Shown: in pieces, positions 9,201 through 13,981 of the stretch
Layout: each line of letters starts with the position of its first letter
Numbering within the stretch: the stretch's first letter is position 1
Source: Methanobacteriota archaeon
Lineage (GTDB): Archaea > Thermoplasmatota > Poseidoniia > Poseidoniales > Poseidoniaceae
Assembly (NCBI GenBank): GCA_009936765.1
Contig: JAACDL010000147.1
Span: 1-14,260 of the forward strand
Length of the DNA stretch: 14,260 nt
Direction of reading: 5' to 3'
Translations under genes and position numbers: made by a program
The notes under the pieces: model-generated
What the model saw: only the letters and a program-made list of their open reading frames with translations
What the model was told of the DNA's origin: nothing
Database searches by the model: none

Positions 9201-9869
9201 TGGCAAAGTTGCACGGTTCCAGTTTCCATCGTTCTGCTTGATGTAACCAAACCATCCTTTGTCAGTAGCAGGAGTTAGCACTCCCCTCAATAGAACAGCA
9301 GCAAGTAATCCAAGAATTACGAACACGGCTAAAGTATTGAAGAATACGAATCCTAAAGCCTCTTGCCATGCTGAATTTCGCAGGTACTCATTACCGTCTG
9401 CAGCAAGAGTGTAGAACTTGGTTTGGTTATCGCCGAAGTTTGCGGCAGAAACCATTGAAGCCCATGTACCGATCATGGTGAAAATCAGTACTGTATTCCA
9501 TTCATGACGGCCTTTGGAATCAAGAAGATATCCTCCGAACATTACAATGAAGAATATCAAACCAAGGAAGTTTGAGTCAAGGTAAATCGATGCTCCTTCA
9601 CTAAGAACGAGCGAAACAACCAGGGTGGCGAGGGAAGTAACCGCTGCTGATGTGTTGATGATTTCCATTTCTTTGAGCACACGAGGTGTCATTCCGAGAA
9701 CTGCGGCAATAGCAATTGCAGCAAACGGTTTCATTTCATTCATTTCGAGAACTAGACCAAAGTCTAGCCCATAGTCAGCTAGGAATGCCATCAAAATTGC
9801 AAGGGGTGCGATAAGCCACCCTAGCATTGCATTTGGCGTTCCGGTTGGTTTGTCGTGATCCATCGACAT
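291..9869 (-). CDS. aglB: giant dolichyl-phosphooligosaccharide-protein glycotransferase (AglB/STT3) with extracellular stalk
   Basis: This is the catalytic oligosaccharyltransferase of archaeal N-glycosylation, which moves a lipid-linked glycan to Asn in N-X-S/T outside the cell. Numbering is from the Met at 9867-9869 (3192 aa). Residues 1-360 carry about ten hydrophobic helices not expected in AglB. The STT3 core follows: GGSDPWY with D407 as the first acidic motif, DHD at 522-524, TIAE at 730-733, and the catalytic WWDYG at 955-959 (encoded at 6993-7007). A typical AglB ending (TGIFSPV, later KIMKYYPGVEVSG) comes near 1395. About 1800 more residues then hold carboxypeptidase-regulatory or CnaB-like beta units, two CARDB/NEW3-like domains (about 2930-3140), a membrane helix (about 3164-3181) and a basic tail. 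Family members are usually 700-1000 aa. I chose this start because the upstream 58 in-frame codons run through a hairpin-filled spacer and read as non-protein; a weak GAGGG precedes the ATG. The second Met at 9861-9863 is an alternative. The DK/MI motif is not clear. Function is confident from the core; the role of the tail is inferred. Confidence 0.93.
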   Translation of the reverse strand: MSMDHDKPTGTPNAMLGWLIAPLAILMAFLADYGLDFGLVLEMNEMKPFAAIAIAAVLGMTPRVLKEMEIINTSAAVTSLATLVVSLVLSEGASIYLDSNFLGLIFFIVMFGGYLLDSKGRHEWNTVLIFTMIGTWASMVSAANFGDNQTKFYTLAADGNEYLRNSAWQEALGFVFFNTLAVFVILGLLAAVLLRGVLTPATDKGWFGYIKQNDGNWNRATLPLQIALAVWAATHIAVMYYFNTLSDMDILGIWFEDGYHGYIGFWPAALTGVVALSCAWMTAERWFTRAIFMGSMWILYIVSSLYESGHWSSESLEGTWAVWIWFGITFFIGVAIYWFATHEDYGGWMNREAHEPSQARVFWSNHWAGIMTFMAFMLALAIRVQWFFVPSMNPSGGAEWDLTGGSDPWYMKRVIDYIVAENAHLIFDADRNYPVGGINPRPPLFSWSMAIGAMLLTSLGIESNDAVWYAMLALPAIFGALIIFPMAGIARDNFGKGAGVVAAWLIAFMPTHVQKSTWGMADHDSFVLLFLTAAFMFYLRAVKAGGDDRLSRTTNATPSGIIAAMSAVLKERRAASANAIAAGVCFGIVALGWKGFVYGPAIIFLAYFVQVAMNMFRRKDSTILSALNIMMLGTIYMMVLPFYGHPELDLITDPTGLQPLLFITLFTVAIAWITTGFRDKPWLLVLGSLVSGGAVFGIIIYILQISDISNAWNVLTTGSGYFTKNKIFLTIAEAGAPQPGQLYAAFGPIIFVLAIVMGVVALWDGVVRKSQTKLILGMWVLIASYMAWSAGRFLFNAAPAMTVMGAWGIISLWKASGAGNMARSWRRMGIRTPGERISNARKALWRTPQFSAIGMVLLMIVSQHATYGIDAAMPNGGQNEADMDETIYNIVPDILRWNDFGFSILDDSTYDENSRWYTGSFGSGFNGDGWNRANTWLAQQDTDQPYSDKPAFVSWWDYGFQALETGDHPSVSDNFQSGIPAAGNMLLARSQEDLAAMFIWRLSEADLSYNDAKTGDRTHTPSFTSTLTSHLTADQKSEFITIQTSLESDDVLDRSFKVIMVNDDVVMAEGRNPYIDGVVNVETPLVYKVYENGDLIPCSDGYDGVGEAFSSINEAQPVFNNNIRAASDTEDNTTHHIFGDYWYTSDLIEEFDSVSTGIHKANARIALITQLLTASLDDEALHNLYVDLSNNKVYSVQDYEGAPGDLITRDHEIRYLAVDNKLYARAGVYNSEYSGRNPTGIFSPVSSLSGQDFSTFMTEVYMTTRGQFNQEMSRAEFNEEMRKDVLNQQSGQSFDPLTLANVRVDHNSDYFDTMLARTYVGYGASSLGFASTEQPAQHFSSDPNYGSGTPNSMLTNALPMPGAMLNHFVIANWYNTDNEYQIGNSNTQVKIMKYYPGVEVSGSVAMSDDGQPLPNVRLLIERDAFSGEDSTDLDNDTYWIPIGFTDADENGDWSYTVPAGRIRVSAFAGEFNDLAAKDLVSTGDIQTQISDLLTETNTNREINPITALLGQVANMSWMGEMTQNVTGEQADRLTAFDGNFDIAVKSSGISGTVTWSGHESFEGQALDDVDFVLSNIWGMTNNYSVTTTSGSFTTDAGDSRVIPGTGEVTFTTDGKFDTQGNTGIVTGFFGNYTRAVQDGRSYTANASFDGAGSIVATWIDYDAPDCTVETVGNETVTTLPVWNETVDDVTTESTHIACLKQDGSYLFDGIVNASGRMTADGQVTVVKILDGETFEGTGIYEGIGTANGTGLFIGEGTFSGPMVSPGSFYKTGLMPGTYNMIAMMPNGREILLPDPVEVTIEPSNDIVMKLPGSIFEDTLYADFYTNGNPTPLPNSTIELIDFGVPESDPVLIVTDENGSFSYGPLATGDYQWRVDIDEDGWYEVEHNFSVGLDSQNVTLLLSVPTKRDVTINLDGGETGLDMSNRTITFTNTESTDLNSYEVTAISDENGTVHAEIDMGQWIISDESDENYVLWHEFEISEEDMEITLPYAVSVWINGTIWAGPGKELGYIENILEDPQYNVPADIPKQDLVGASGVTIEARSGMIVLESTSDVNGSYSFRMPEGMEFHVSARTFVGTSSNSLTAGMLITNASMVTDTDLYLLSPNMIQGTVWLRDSPANGSGLAWNYGISGSQGTEVIATSSAGLELRDEIGSEGEFRMYLGDGEWTFTVSNSDMNVGPVTVIAENVTEGVDLVANPSNVSVTFHVFLDTNKDGAWENGTAITPFFNITSIDEFGINVNVTSDMYDEITGELTVELSVGNYIIEMYEDSPRDENASDYRRSTYSLPGLDIGLVPATESIDILLDADYLITGTVQMESGFAMANSTVWLRNDAGDDFYPLVTDANGTFADYVPQGEWYIEVADYEADSNETEIFRGFVDIDGATTGLELKTKTAMIVNLQLQESITGVNVTSTRITAVSLDGLGNVSLGPSDNTGMISEVLMPGNWTLALNRTETLETWTLEEGVYNSVDQMVNGSWEAGLVELDKSVLIGGKIYWDLDENDMPSSSEGIEGVNVTVTNDNGFNESLATDEDGVWKIFVPIRDNYTVVADKLGFGSVTYSEDNTSFYRVNDTHESKDFEMSAGVVTVSGNMTDILGATSRLEGATITLYPVSGIVRDTVTITTTDYANDTLSWSGSIQPGDWIVVVEGTDVDENGGGVAIGLLEASVQEGASIDLVMAKGGLLSLTSSWTSIDSVLYDAGDVADGVDIEFDLGDGITWVSQFDSEGEMSIVLPSGSITLDSSFETVQHQLNLTMKYTAGLSVLVVQDTAEDRNVEFTRRVNSDLVIEVISVDDGAVFNETDLTEMNAIEDDNGYQVIKLTLGVTYEGTEVADGFTASAGVGVSQDSEFWKIEYLNDTGDGEWTEVMDIGLGIGVDNNDSNQLLYREVEVRITLPLQNQTRTYTDGHPVNMRFVSDGGMSESSVRVNVPQQYNISLEDTPESIGVGDGGDTLVTLRVVNFGNGDDPVVLESSLSQACVDAGWQVTPGITNVTVAADSERSQSFTIYAAANSTKDSCDVEFTAQSGGDFEVQSSTTNAKISVAKLVIVEDSIKPLAADAGANEEGIFTIPISNEGFLSTGSVVVYLEAQEISDTVYARQSFTIATIPAEGVAYAEFQYSDFPPGIQRFSVSLEVLDDTPLHPDSEDSELFERKFSNMEDEGDESPWLGIVIVALAILVLYGGFKTARKGSSSRF
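1575..4590 (-). repeat. tandem beta-sandwich units in the AglB tail (protein-level repeat)
   Basis: Within aglB, residues about 1760-2765 repeat a pattern of a D-x-N/E-G turn, a beta strand, then a G-[DNE]-[YW] turn and another strand. Examples are TDENGSFSYGPLATGDYQW, SDVNGSYSFRMPEG, VTDANGTFADYVPQGEW and TDEDGVWKIFVPIRDNY. The turns fall near residues 1773, 1853, 1944, 2050, 2152, 2249, 2340, 2431, 2527, 2627 and 2720, a spacing of about 80-106 residues, so roughly eleven units. One more outlier unit lies near 1445. The pattern fits carboxypeptidase-regulatory-like or CnaB/SdrD-type domains that build stiff stalks. The units are divergent, with no obvious DNA-level repeat, so this is an old duplication. 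Domain assignment is by pattern only. Confidence 0.6.
8790..9869 (-). other. extra N-terminal polytopic membrane module of AglB
   Basis: This marks codons 1-360 of aglB. Hydrophobic segments fall near residues 13-33, 48-60, 74-90, 100-116, 126-142, 171-194, 222-241, 263-280, 290-305 and 319-340. Only the next helix (about 366-387) corresponds to the single helix that normally precedes the first acidic motif in STT3 proteins. In known archaeal AglB that motif lies near residue 47; here it is D407. The module has no motif I recognise. It could be a fused partner subunit, a glycan-lipid handling domain or a helical platform. Confidence 0.6.
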
Positions 9870-9895
9870 AGTGTTTCCCTCTAGGTATCTAAGTG

Positions 9896-9909
9896 CAGCC
9901 TTAAGGCTG
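9896..9909. promoter_or_regulatory. 14-bp perfect palindrome upstream of aglB
   Basis: CAGCCTTAAGGCTG is its own reverse complement and lies 27-40 bp upstream of the chosen aglB ATG. As DNA it could be an operator overlapping the promoter; as RNA it could fold into a 5-bp hairpin in the leader. A TATA-like ATAAAAAG on the minus strand (plus 9935-9942) would put the palindrome near the start of the transcript. Weak TTAGATA at 9886-9892 is an alternative promoter element. The choice between these cannot be made from sequence. Confidence 0.4.
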
Positions 9910-10023
9910 TAGCATTGCGGCCACCAATGACCCCTTTTTATCAGTTCCCTAAAGGGAAAAGAAGCGTAATGCTTCGACGCACCCCGGAAACGGGGTACTG
10001 AGAAGGTGCAGTGGAAATAATGG
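9910..10023. other. structured purD-aglB spacer with several hairpins
   Basis: The spacer between the purD stop and the aglB start holds a chain of short perfect stems: TTCCCT-AA-AGGGAA at 9945-9958, GAAGC-GTAAT-GCTTC at 9961-9975, and ACCCCG-GAAA-CGGGGT at 9981-9996, which has a GNRA-type loop if read on the plus strand. A further arm, GGTGC at 10005-10009, can pair with GCACC at 9979-9983, which excludes part of the previous stem. TGGTCA at 10021-10026 pairs with TGACCA at 10037-10042 across the purD stop. It may be a purD 3' region, an aglB leader or a small RNA. No tRNA or known riboswitch is recognised. Confidence 0.5.
9951..9975 (-). terminator. candidate purD transcription terminator
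   Basis: On the minus strand the GAAGC-ATTAC-GCTTC hairpin is followed directly by TTTTCCCTTT, about 50 bp after the purD stop. A stem followed by a T-rich run, or the T-rich run alone, can end archaeal transcripts. The T-run is broken by CCC, so the signal is weak, and read-through into aglB remains possible. Confidence 0.35.
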
Positions 10024-11274
10024 TCAAAGTGCCTTGTGACCAATGTCGGTGCGATAGTGTGAGCCGGACAATTCTATTTGCCCGATAAGGCCGTATGCTT
10101 TGCTAGCAGCATCACCCAAATTATCAGCAATTGCAGTACATGCTAGAACTCTCCCTCCATTGGACAAAAGTTGGCCTTCATGGGTAATTGTTCCAGCATG
10201 GTTTACCCATGAATCTGAAGTCGCACCAGGTACATTTTCTATTGGCCTACCCTTCTCAACTGAACCGGGGTAATTTTCTGCAGCCAATACAACTGTCAAA
10301 GCATGCTTATCGTGGAACTTTATGTCATAATCTGCCAACTTATCTCTTGCAGCAGAATTCAATAAATCTCCTAAATCAGAAGCGATAAGCGGCATGGTAA
10401 TTTGACACTCAGGGTCACCAAACCGAACATTGAACTCTACAACATATGGATCGTTGTTTTCATCAATCATTAATCCGACATAAAGTACACCACGATATGG
10501 TACTCTTCGTGACGAAAGAGCTTTGTGCATGGGCTCGACTATTCTTTCAATTGTCTTATCCTTCACTTCATCTGTATACACAGGCGCAGGAGCATACGCA
10601 CCCATTCCGCCTGTGTTGCGACCTTTATCCCCCTCGAATTCTCTTTTGTGATCCTGACTTGCAGGGAGGCATACAAAGCCACTCCCGTCCATAACAACTA
10701 GCATACTTGCTTCATCACCAGGTAAGAATTCTTCAAGCAAAACCTGACCATCGGATTCAATCGAATCTTTGATGAAATCTCTAGCTTCATTTCGGTCAGA
10801 AGTAACTACTACTCCTTTTCCACCTGCCAATACATCTCGTTTCACGACCCAAGGGTTTCCTGCGAAGTCATCCAATGCGGCTTCGACATCACTATCCTTA
10901 CCAAGTACATGGAATGCAGCTGTAGGAACATTGTTGGCTTTCATAACTTGCTTAGCATGCAATTTACTACCTTCTAATCTGGCTAAAGCAGCGACTGGAC
11001 CAAAACATGGAATCCCCATGTTACCTAGTTTGTCGGCTAAACCGTCGCACAGAGGAGCTTCAGGCCCAACTACGACAAAATCAACATCTAGTTGGAAAGC
11101 CAAGTGAATGAGATCAGAAACCTCGCTGAAGGGGTGATTGGTGGCGATTTCAGCAGTACCTGCATTGCCGGGAGCACAATGAATTTCAGCAATGGATTCA
11201 CTTCTAGCAAGTCCAAGGCACAATGCGTGTTCCCTTCCCCCGCTACCAACTACTAGAGCCGACATTCCTGCCAT
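10024..11274 (-). CDS. purD: phosphoribosylamine--glycine ligase (GAR synthetase)
   Basis: PurD joins glycine to 5-phosphoribosylamine using ATP, the second step of de novo purine synthesis, in the cytoplasm. The 416-residue protein is of normal family length. It begins with the hallmark VVGSGGREHAL, followed by GPEAPLCDGLADKL, an ATP-grasp lysine region (WVVKRDVLAGGKGVVV), LLEEFLPGDEAS, the QDHKR...GRNTGGMGAY signature, and NVRFGDPECQ near the metal and ATP site, then the C-terminal domain. I chose the ATG at 11272-11274 because GGAG lies five bases upstream and a TATA-like element lies about 26 bp upstream. MSALVV, starting at 11265, is a close alternative. The frame stays open to 11337, but those extra residues lie in the divergent promoter region. 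It diverges from carS and lies upstream of aglB on the same strand. Confidence 0.95.
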   Translation of the reverse strand: MAGMSALVVGSGGREHALCLGLARSESIAEIHCAPGNAGTAEIATNHPFSEVSDLIHLAFQLDVDFVVVGPEAPLCDGLADKLGNMGIPCFGPVAALARLEGSKLHAKQVMKANNVPTAAFHVLGKDSDVEAALDDFAGNPWVVKRDVLAGGKGVVVTSDRNEARDFIKDSIESDGQVLLEEFLPGDEASMLVVMDGSGFVCLPASQDHKREFEGDKGRNTGGMGAYAPAPVYTDEVKDKTIERIVEPMHKALSSRRVPYRGVLYVGLMIDENNDPYVVEFNVRFGDPECQITMPLIASDLGDLLNSAARDKLADYDIKFHDKHALTVVLAAENYPGSVEKGRPIENVPGATSDSWVNHAGTITHEGQLLSNGGRVLACTAIADNLGDAASKAYGLIGQIELSGSHYRTDIGHKAL

Positions 11275-11296
11275 GTTCGCTCCATAGAAGAGCGGC

Positions 11297-11303
11297 TCAT
11301 AAG
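11297..11303 (-). promoter_or_regulatory. candidate TATA element of purD
   Basis: The minus strand reads CTTATGA here, centred about 26 bp before the chosen purD ATG, within an imperfect GGCTTATGAGCC symmetry. This is the right distance for a leaderless archaeal transcript. A second AT-rich stretch at 11311-11320 (GATTTTGTATCA on the minus strand) could instead drive a short-leader transcript, or carS in the other direction. The match to TTTATA is only moderate. Confidence 0.35.
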
Positions 11304-11363
11304 CCCATCGTGATACAAAATCCGCCATTGGGTTCAAAGGCTGTATGCTACGGGCACCGGGTA

Positions 11364-11972
11364 ATGTATGATTTCAACGTCTTAGAGATGATGCTATTCA
11401 CACTGTGGATTTATCTGCCTGGATTCTTAGTAAACACATTTGCAATGATGTGGGGTAAGTGGTTACCTAAGACCGGATATGGCCCTTGGCCTATCGACGG
11501 AGGTCGAATTCACAAAGATGGTAACCGTATTCTCGGTGATGGCAAAACATGGAATGGATTGATTGGCGGATCACTTACTAGCGGACTATTGTGCTGGTCA
11601 ATGACAATGATTCCTGAAAACTGGATATTCATTTCCCCTACTGAGGCAGCAACTGGCTGGGCTGCTAATGCCTTCATCGTTGGAAGTTTCCTCGGATTCA
11701 CAAGTTTAGTTGGTGACTCAACCGGTTCATTCTTCAAGAGGCGCAAAGGTATGAAGAGAGAAGGAGATGTATCTAGTAAAGCACCATTACTAGACACTCT
11801 TCCGTTTGCGGTCTCTGTATTTGTGTTTGGGCAAATATTCCTCACAAACTCAGACCATGGAAGTAGAGACTTGCTCGTACCAATGCTCATGCTAGTTGTA
11901 ATTACACCAATACTACATAGATCATTCAATCTAATCGGTTACAAAATTGGTTGGAAAGATGTGCCCTATTGA
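11364..11972 (+). CDS. carS: CDP-archaeol synthase (CTP:digeranylgeranylglyceryl-phosphate cytidylyltransferase)
   Basis: CarS transfers CMP from CTP to unsaturated archaetidic acid (digeranylgeranylglyceryl phosphate), making the CDP-activated lipid that receives polar headgroups. It is an archaea-specific membrane enzyme. The 202-residue protein has about five hydrophobic helices. Between the first two lies the family signature, GRIHKDGNRILGDGKTWNG. A later GDSTGSFFKRRKGMKREG stretch matches the second conserved cytoplasmic block of the family, followed by LLDTLPF. Family members are usually about 165-180 aa. The start at MYDFNVLEMM fits family N-termini; ATGs at 11388 and 11391 are alternatives, and there is no clear Shine-Dalgarno. 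The frame is open back to 11223 but would overlap the purD N-terminus. It diverges from purD across 89 bp and is followed after 50 bp by a surface-protein gene on the same strand. Confidence 0.93.
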   Translation: MYDFNVLEMMLFTLWIYLPGFLVNTFAMMWGKWLPKTGYGPWPIDGGRIHKDGNRILGDGKTWNGLIGGSLTSGLLCWSMTMIPENWIFISPTEAATGWAANAFIVGSFLGFTSLVGDSTGSFFKRRKGMKREGDVSSKAPLLDTLPFAVSVFVFGQIFLTNSDHGSRDLLVPMLMLVVITPILHRSFNLIGYKIGWKDVPY

Positions 11973-12022
11973 TGATGTTTGACGGGGTTCAATTCATTTG
12001 CTACCGTTGATGTGGCCATGAT

Positions 12023-13690
12023 ATGCGAAGAGCAATTTTGCTAGCACTAATCATATTACTGAGCCAGCCCTTGGTATCTGCAACAGAAGTTTCGTCCGAT
12101 ACTGACGATGCCTCCACCGGCACATTATCTGGCAACTATACAGTCAAGGATGGAGCAACATGGACAGTTTCTGGTCACTACGATATTTCTGAAGGCACAG
12201 CAATTGTGGTAGAAGAAGGTTCAACGATGATTGTATCTGGTTCAATGAATGCAACTTCACAGCCACAATTAAGCCTAGCAAATACCGCAAACGTCAGTGT
12301 TTCAATTGGCTTCCTAGGAGAATCAGGAATACTAAGAATTGATTTCGCAAGTGAAGTATTATTCCCAATCTCTGTTGAAATCGATAACACAACAACAGAC
12401 AACTGGACTGGATTACAACTTGATTTCCCGGGTATTAACATGGATGTTGAGAACCTTACGATAAACGTCACAACTCATCCATTCCAGCCATTCATAGCAA
12501 TAAGTACGATCACATTATCTCCACAGGGAGCAACACCTGAACTTCGAACTGCTGAGCAACTTTCAGGAGAGGGGACATCGCTTGTCATTCCCGACCGCAA
12601 TAACGCGTGGACTATTGATGTTCAGGGGACTTTAATCGTAACTGGAGCAATCTTTGGCGCAGGGATAACTTGTCATGGCACATGCTCATTTGATGGTGCA
12701 GCAATGTCCAGTACAGGACCAATTGAAGTGTACGGGTCGATTTCTGTGATAGACTCAACCTTACAAGGCGGCCTTACTGACGAAGACATCATCATTTGGG
12801 ATGATGCCACAGTATCTTGGGACAACTCAGTAGGAACTGGAGGATTAACCGATAATTGGGTCAATGTACTGACTACAAGGACTCTAGGAGTTCAAAATGG
12901 ATATGTTACATTTTACGGATATGATATTGGTTACCTATCAATAGATACATCTCCTTTGTATGATAACAATACATTTACCATTTCAGAACAAGGTGACAAT
13001 GTAATTGAAATTTCCAGAAGCGAAATCGACAGAATGGTTCGTTGGCAAGACGGAGATGGAATAATACACACTGAAAGTGCCAGTGGTAAAGTTATCCTCG
13101 TAACTCCTTGGGGAGATTACGAACAAATTATCAGTAATTTACCTAAGGTAAACCACTTCGATATTGAATTAGATTTACCACAACTGTCATTTGACAGTTG
13201 GGTAGCAAGAGACAGCGAGAGTAATACCAATAATAGACTAGGAGTAAATGCTACTGTCTCTAATACAGGGGATGCACCAGCCAGTTTCTTCTTTGACTGC
13301 ACAGCTAATGGCTCCGCAGCCAATATTGGAATTACTGTACCATATTCGGTTGGTGCAGGAGAAACTATCGTTGTTCCAATGAATTGGGATTCTGCTGTTG
13401 AAGGTGAATTCAAACTTGAGTGCAGCATATTCGTACCTTACCAATTGGAAGGTTTCGATGTACTTACAAATGGAAATGCATCGACAGAAGTAGTAGTTTG
13501 GAGTGAAGGTGAAGATGACTCATCTAACATGGTGCTTCCGATTGCAATCGGATTAGTAGTAGCAGTTGTTCTGTTCCTAGTAGTCTCGAAAATGAGAGTC
13601 AACAGTTTAGTAGCCAAAGAGAAATTAGATTCTGAAATTGAAAAGGAATATATTGAAGAAGTTGACGAAGAAACCGGGACTATTGAATGA
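12023..13690 (+). CDS. secreted, membrane-anchored surface glycoprotein candidate
   Basis: I do not recognise a named family. The 555-residue protein starts with a typical Sec signal peptide (MRRAILLALIILLSQPLVSA, cleavage likely after A20). Residues about 30-390 are beta-rich and include stretches such as VKDGATWTVSG and ISEGTAIVVEEGSTMIVSG, which recall right-handed beta-helix or stalk proteins. A CHGTC pair may form a disulfide. Residues about 405-495 look like a CARDB/NEW3-type domain (LGVNATVSNTGDAPASFFFDC). One membrane helix (about 503-522) and an acidic cytoplasmic tail of about 30 residues rich in Glu follow. About eleven N-X-S/T sequons mark it as a likely AglB substrate. It sits 50 bp after carS on the same strand, so co-transcription is possible; I see no strong TATA box in the gap. 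Its architecture resembles the end of the giant AglB. Confidence 0.85.
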   Translation: MRRAILLALIILLSQPLVSATEVSSDTDDASTGTLSGNYTVKDGATWTVSGHYDISEGTAIVVEEGSTMIVSGSMNATSQPQLSLANTANVSVSIGFLGESGILRIDFASEVLFPISVEIDNTTTDNWTGLQLDFPGINMDVENLTINVTTHPFQPFIAISTITLSPQGATPELRTAEQLSGEGTSLVIPDRNNAWTIDVQGTLIVTGAIFGAGITCHGTCSFDGAAMSSTGPIEVYGSISVIDSTLQGGLTDEDIIIWDDATVSWDNSVGTGGLTDNWVNVLTTRTLGVQNGYVTFYGYDIGYLSIDTSPLYDNNTFTISEQGDNVIEISRSEIDRMVRWQDGDGIIHTESASGKVILVTPWGDYEQIISNLPKVNHFDIELDLPQLSFDSWVARDSESNTNNRLGVNATVSNTGDAPASFFFDCTANGSAANIGITVPYSVGAGETIVVPMNWDSAVEGEFKLECSIFVPYQLEGFDVLTNGNASTEVVVWSEGEDDSSNMVLPIAIGLVVAVVLFLVVSKMRVNSLVAKEKLDSEIEKEYIEEVDEETGTIE

Positions 13691-13695
13691 ATAAA

Positions 13696-13914
13696 TCATG
13701 CCTGTCCTGGGCTTCGTACAACTCGCCTTACTCTTAGGCTAACCACTTTTCCATCAATGACTTTGGTAACCCTAGCCGCAGACGCAAGTAGTTTGGATTT
13801 TGTTCTTGTTCTGCGAGAGATCTTACGACGAGAAGGCCTAGAATTACGCTTCACATCAGCGACAGTAGCAGTCTCAGATTCAGCGTCATCGTAGTCTAAT
13901 GCCCAATTGACCAT
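13696..13914 (-). CDS. small highly basic protein of unknown function
   Basis: This is a 72-residue protein. The first 20 residues are acidic (MVNWALDYDDAESETATVAD). The rest is strongly basic, with SRPSRRKISRRTRTKSK in the middle and ARVTKVIDGKVVSLRVRRVV at the end; I count 18 Lys/Arg. There is no signal peptide or membrane helix, so it is likely cytoplasmic. The charge suggests nucleic-acid or ribosome binding, but that is inference and I do not recognise the family. The gene call is supported by codon use, by the lack of any competing gene, and by a good TATA box about 25 bp upstream of the ATG, which suits a leaderless transcript. Its stop faces the stop of the plus-strand surface protein with only 5 bp between them. 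Confidence 0.7.
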   Translation of the reverse strand: MVNWALDYDDAESETATVADVKRNSRPSRRKISRRTRTKSKLLASAARVTKVIDGKVVSLRVRRVVRSPGQA

Positions 13915-13935
13915 GCTCTAACATCGAGGTTGCAG

Positions 13936-13942
13936 ATATAAA
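13936..13942 (-). promoter_or_regulatory. TATA box for the small basic protein gene
   Basis: The minus strand reads TTTATAT, a close match to the archaeal TATA consensus, centred about 25 bp upstream of the ATG at 13914. At this spacing transcription would begin at or next to the start codon. It is the clearest promoter element in the window. Confidence 0.6.
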
Positions 13943-13981
13943 CGGTTGTTTCCGAATACGCTCTGGAACAATTAGATTTAA

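Noticed and set aside
9870..10043. In-frame 58-codon N-terminal extension of aglB, beginning MVTRHFDHYFH
   Set aside because: It overlaps the purD stop, runs through the hairpin spacer, is rich in His, Arg and Trp unlike the rest of the protein, and precedes a better start directly before the first membrane helix.
11275..11337. N-terminal extension of purD starting MNPMADFVSR
   Set aside because: It covers the divergent promoter region, and PurD proteins start just before VVGSGGREHAL. A GGAG site and TATA-like element support the internal start.
11331..11340. GGTTCAA T-loop-like motif, seen also as GGTTCAA near 11986
   Set aside because: There are no flanking acceptor or anticodon stems and too little room for a tRNA in either spacer.
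11223..11363. N-terminal extension of carS
   Set aside because: It would be antisense to the conserved purD N-terminus, and CarS proteins start just before the first membrane helix.
11510..11929. 139-codon frame antisense to carS
   Set aside because: carS carries clear family motifs on the plus strand; the antisense product has no recognisable domain or upstream signal.
12178..13444. Open frames antisense to the secreted surface protein
   Set aside because: The plus-strand protein has a signal peptide, sequons and a membrane anchor; the antisense frames are fragmented and featureless.
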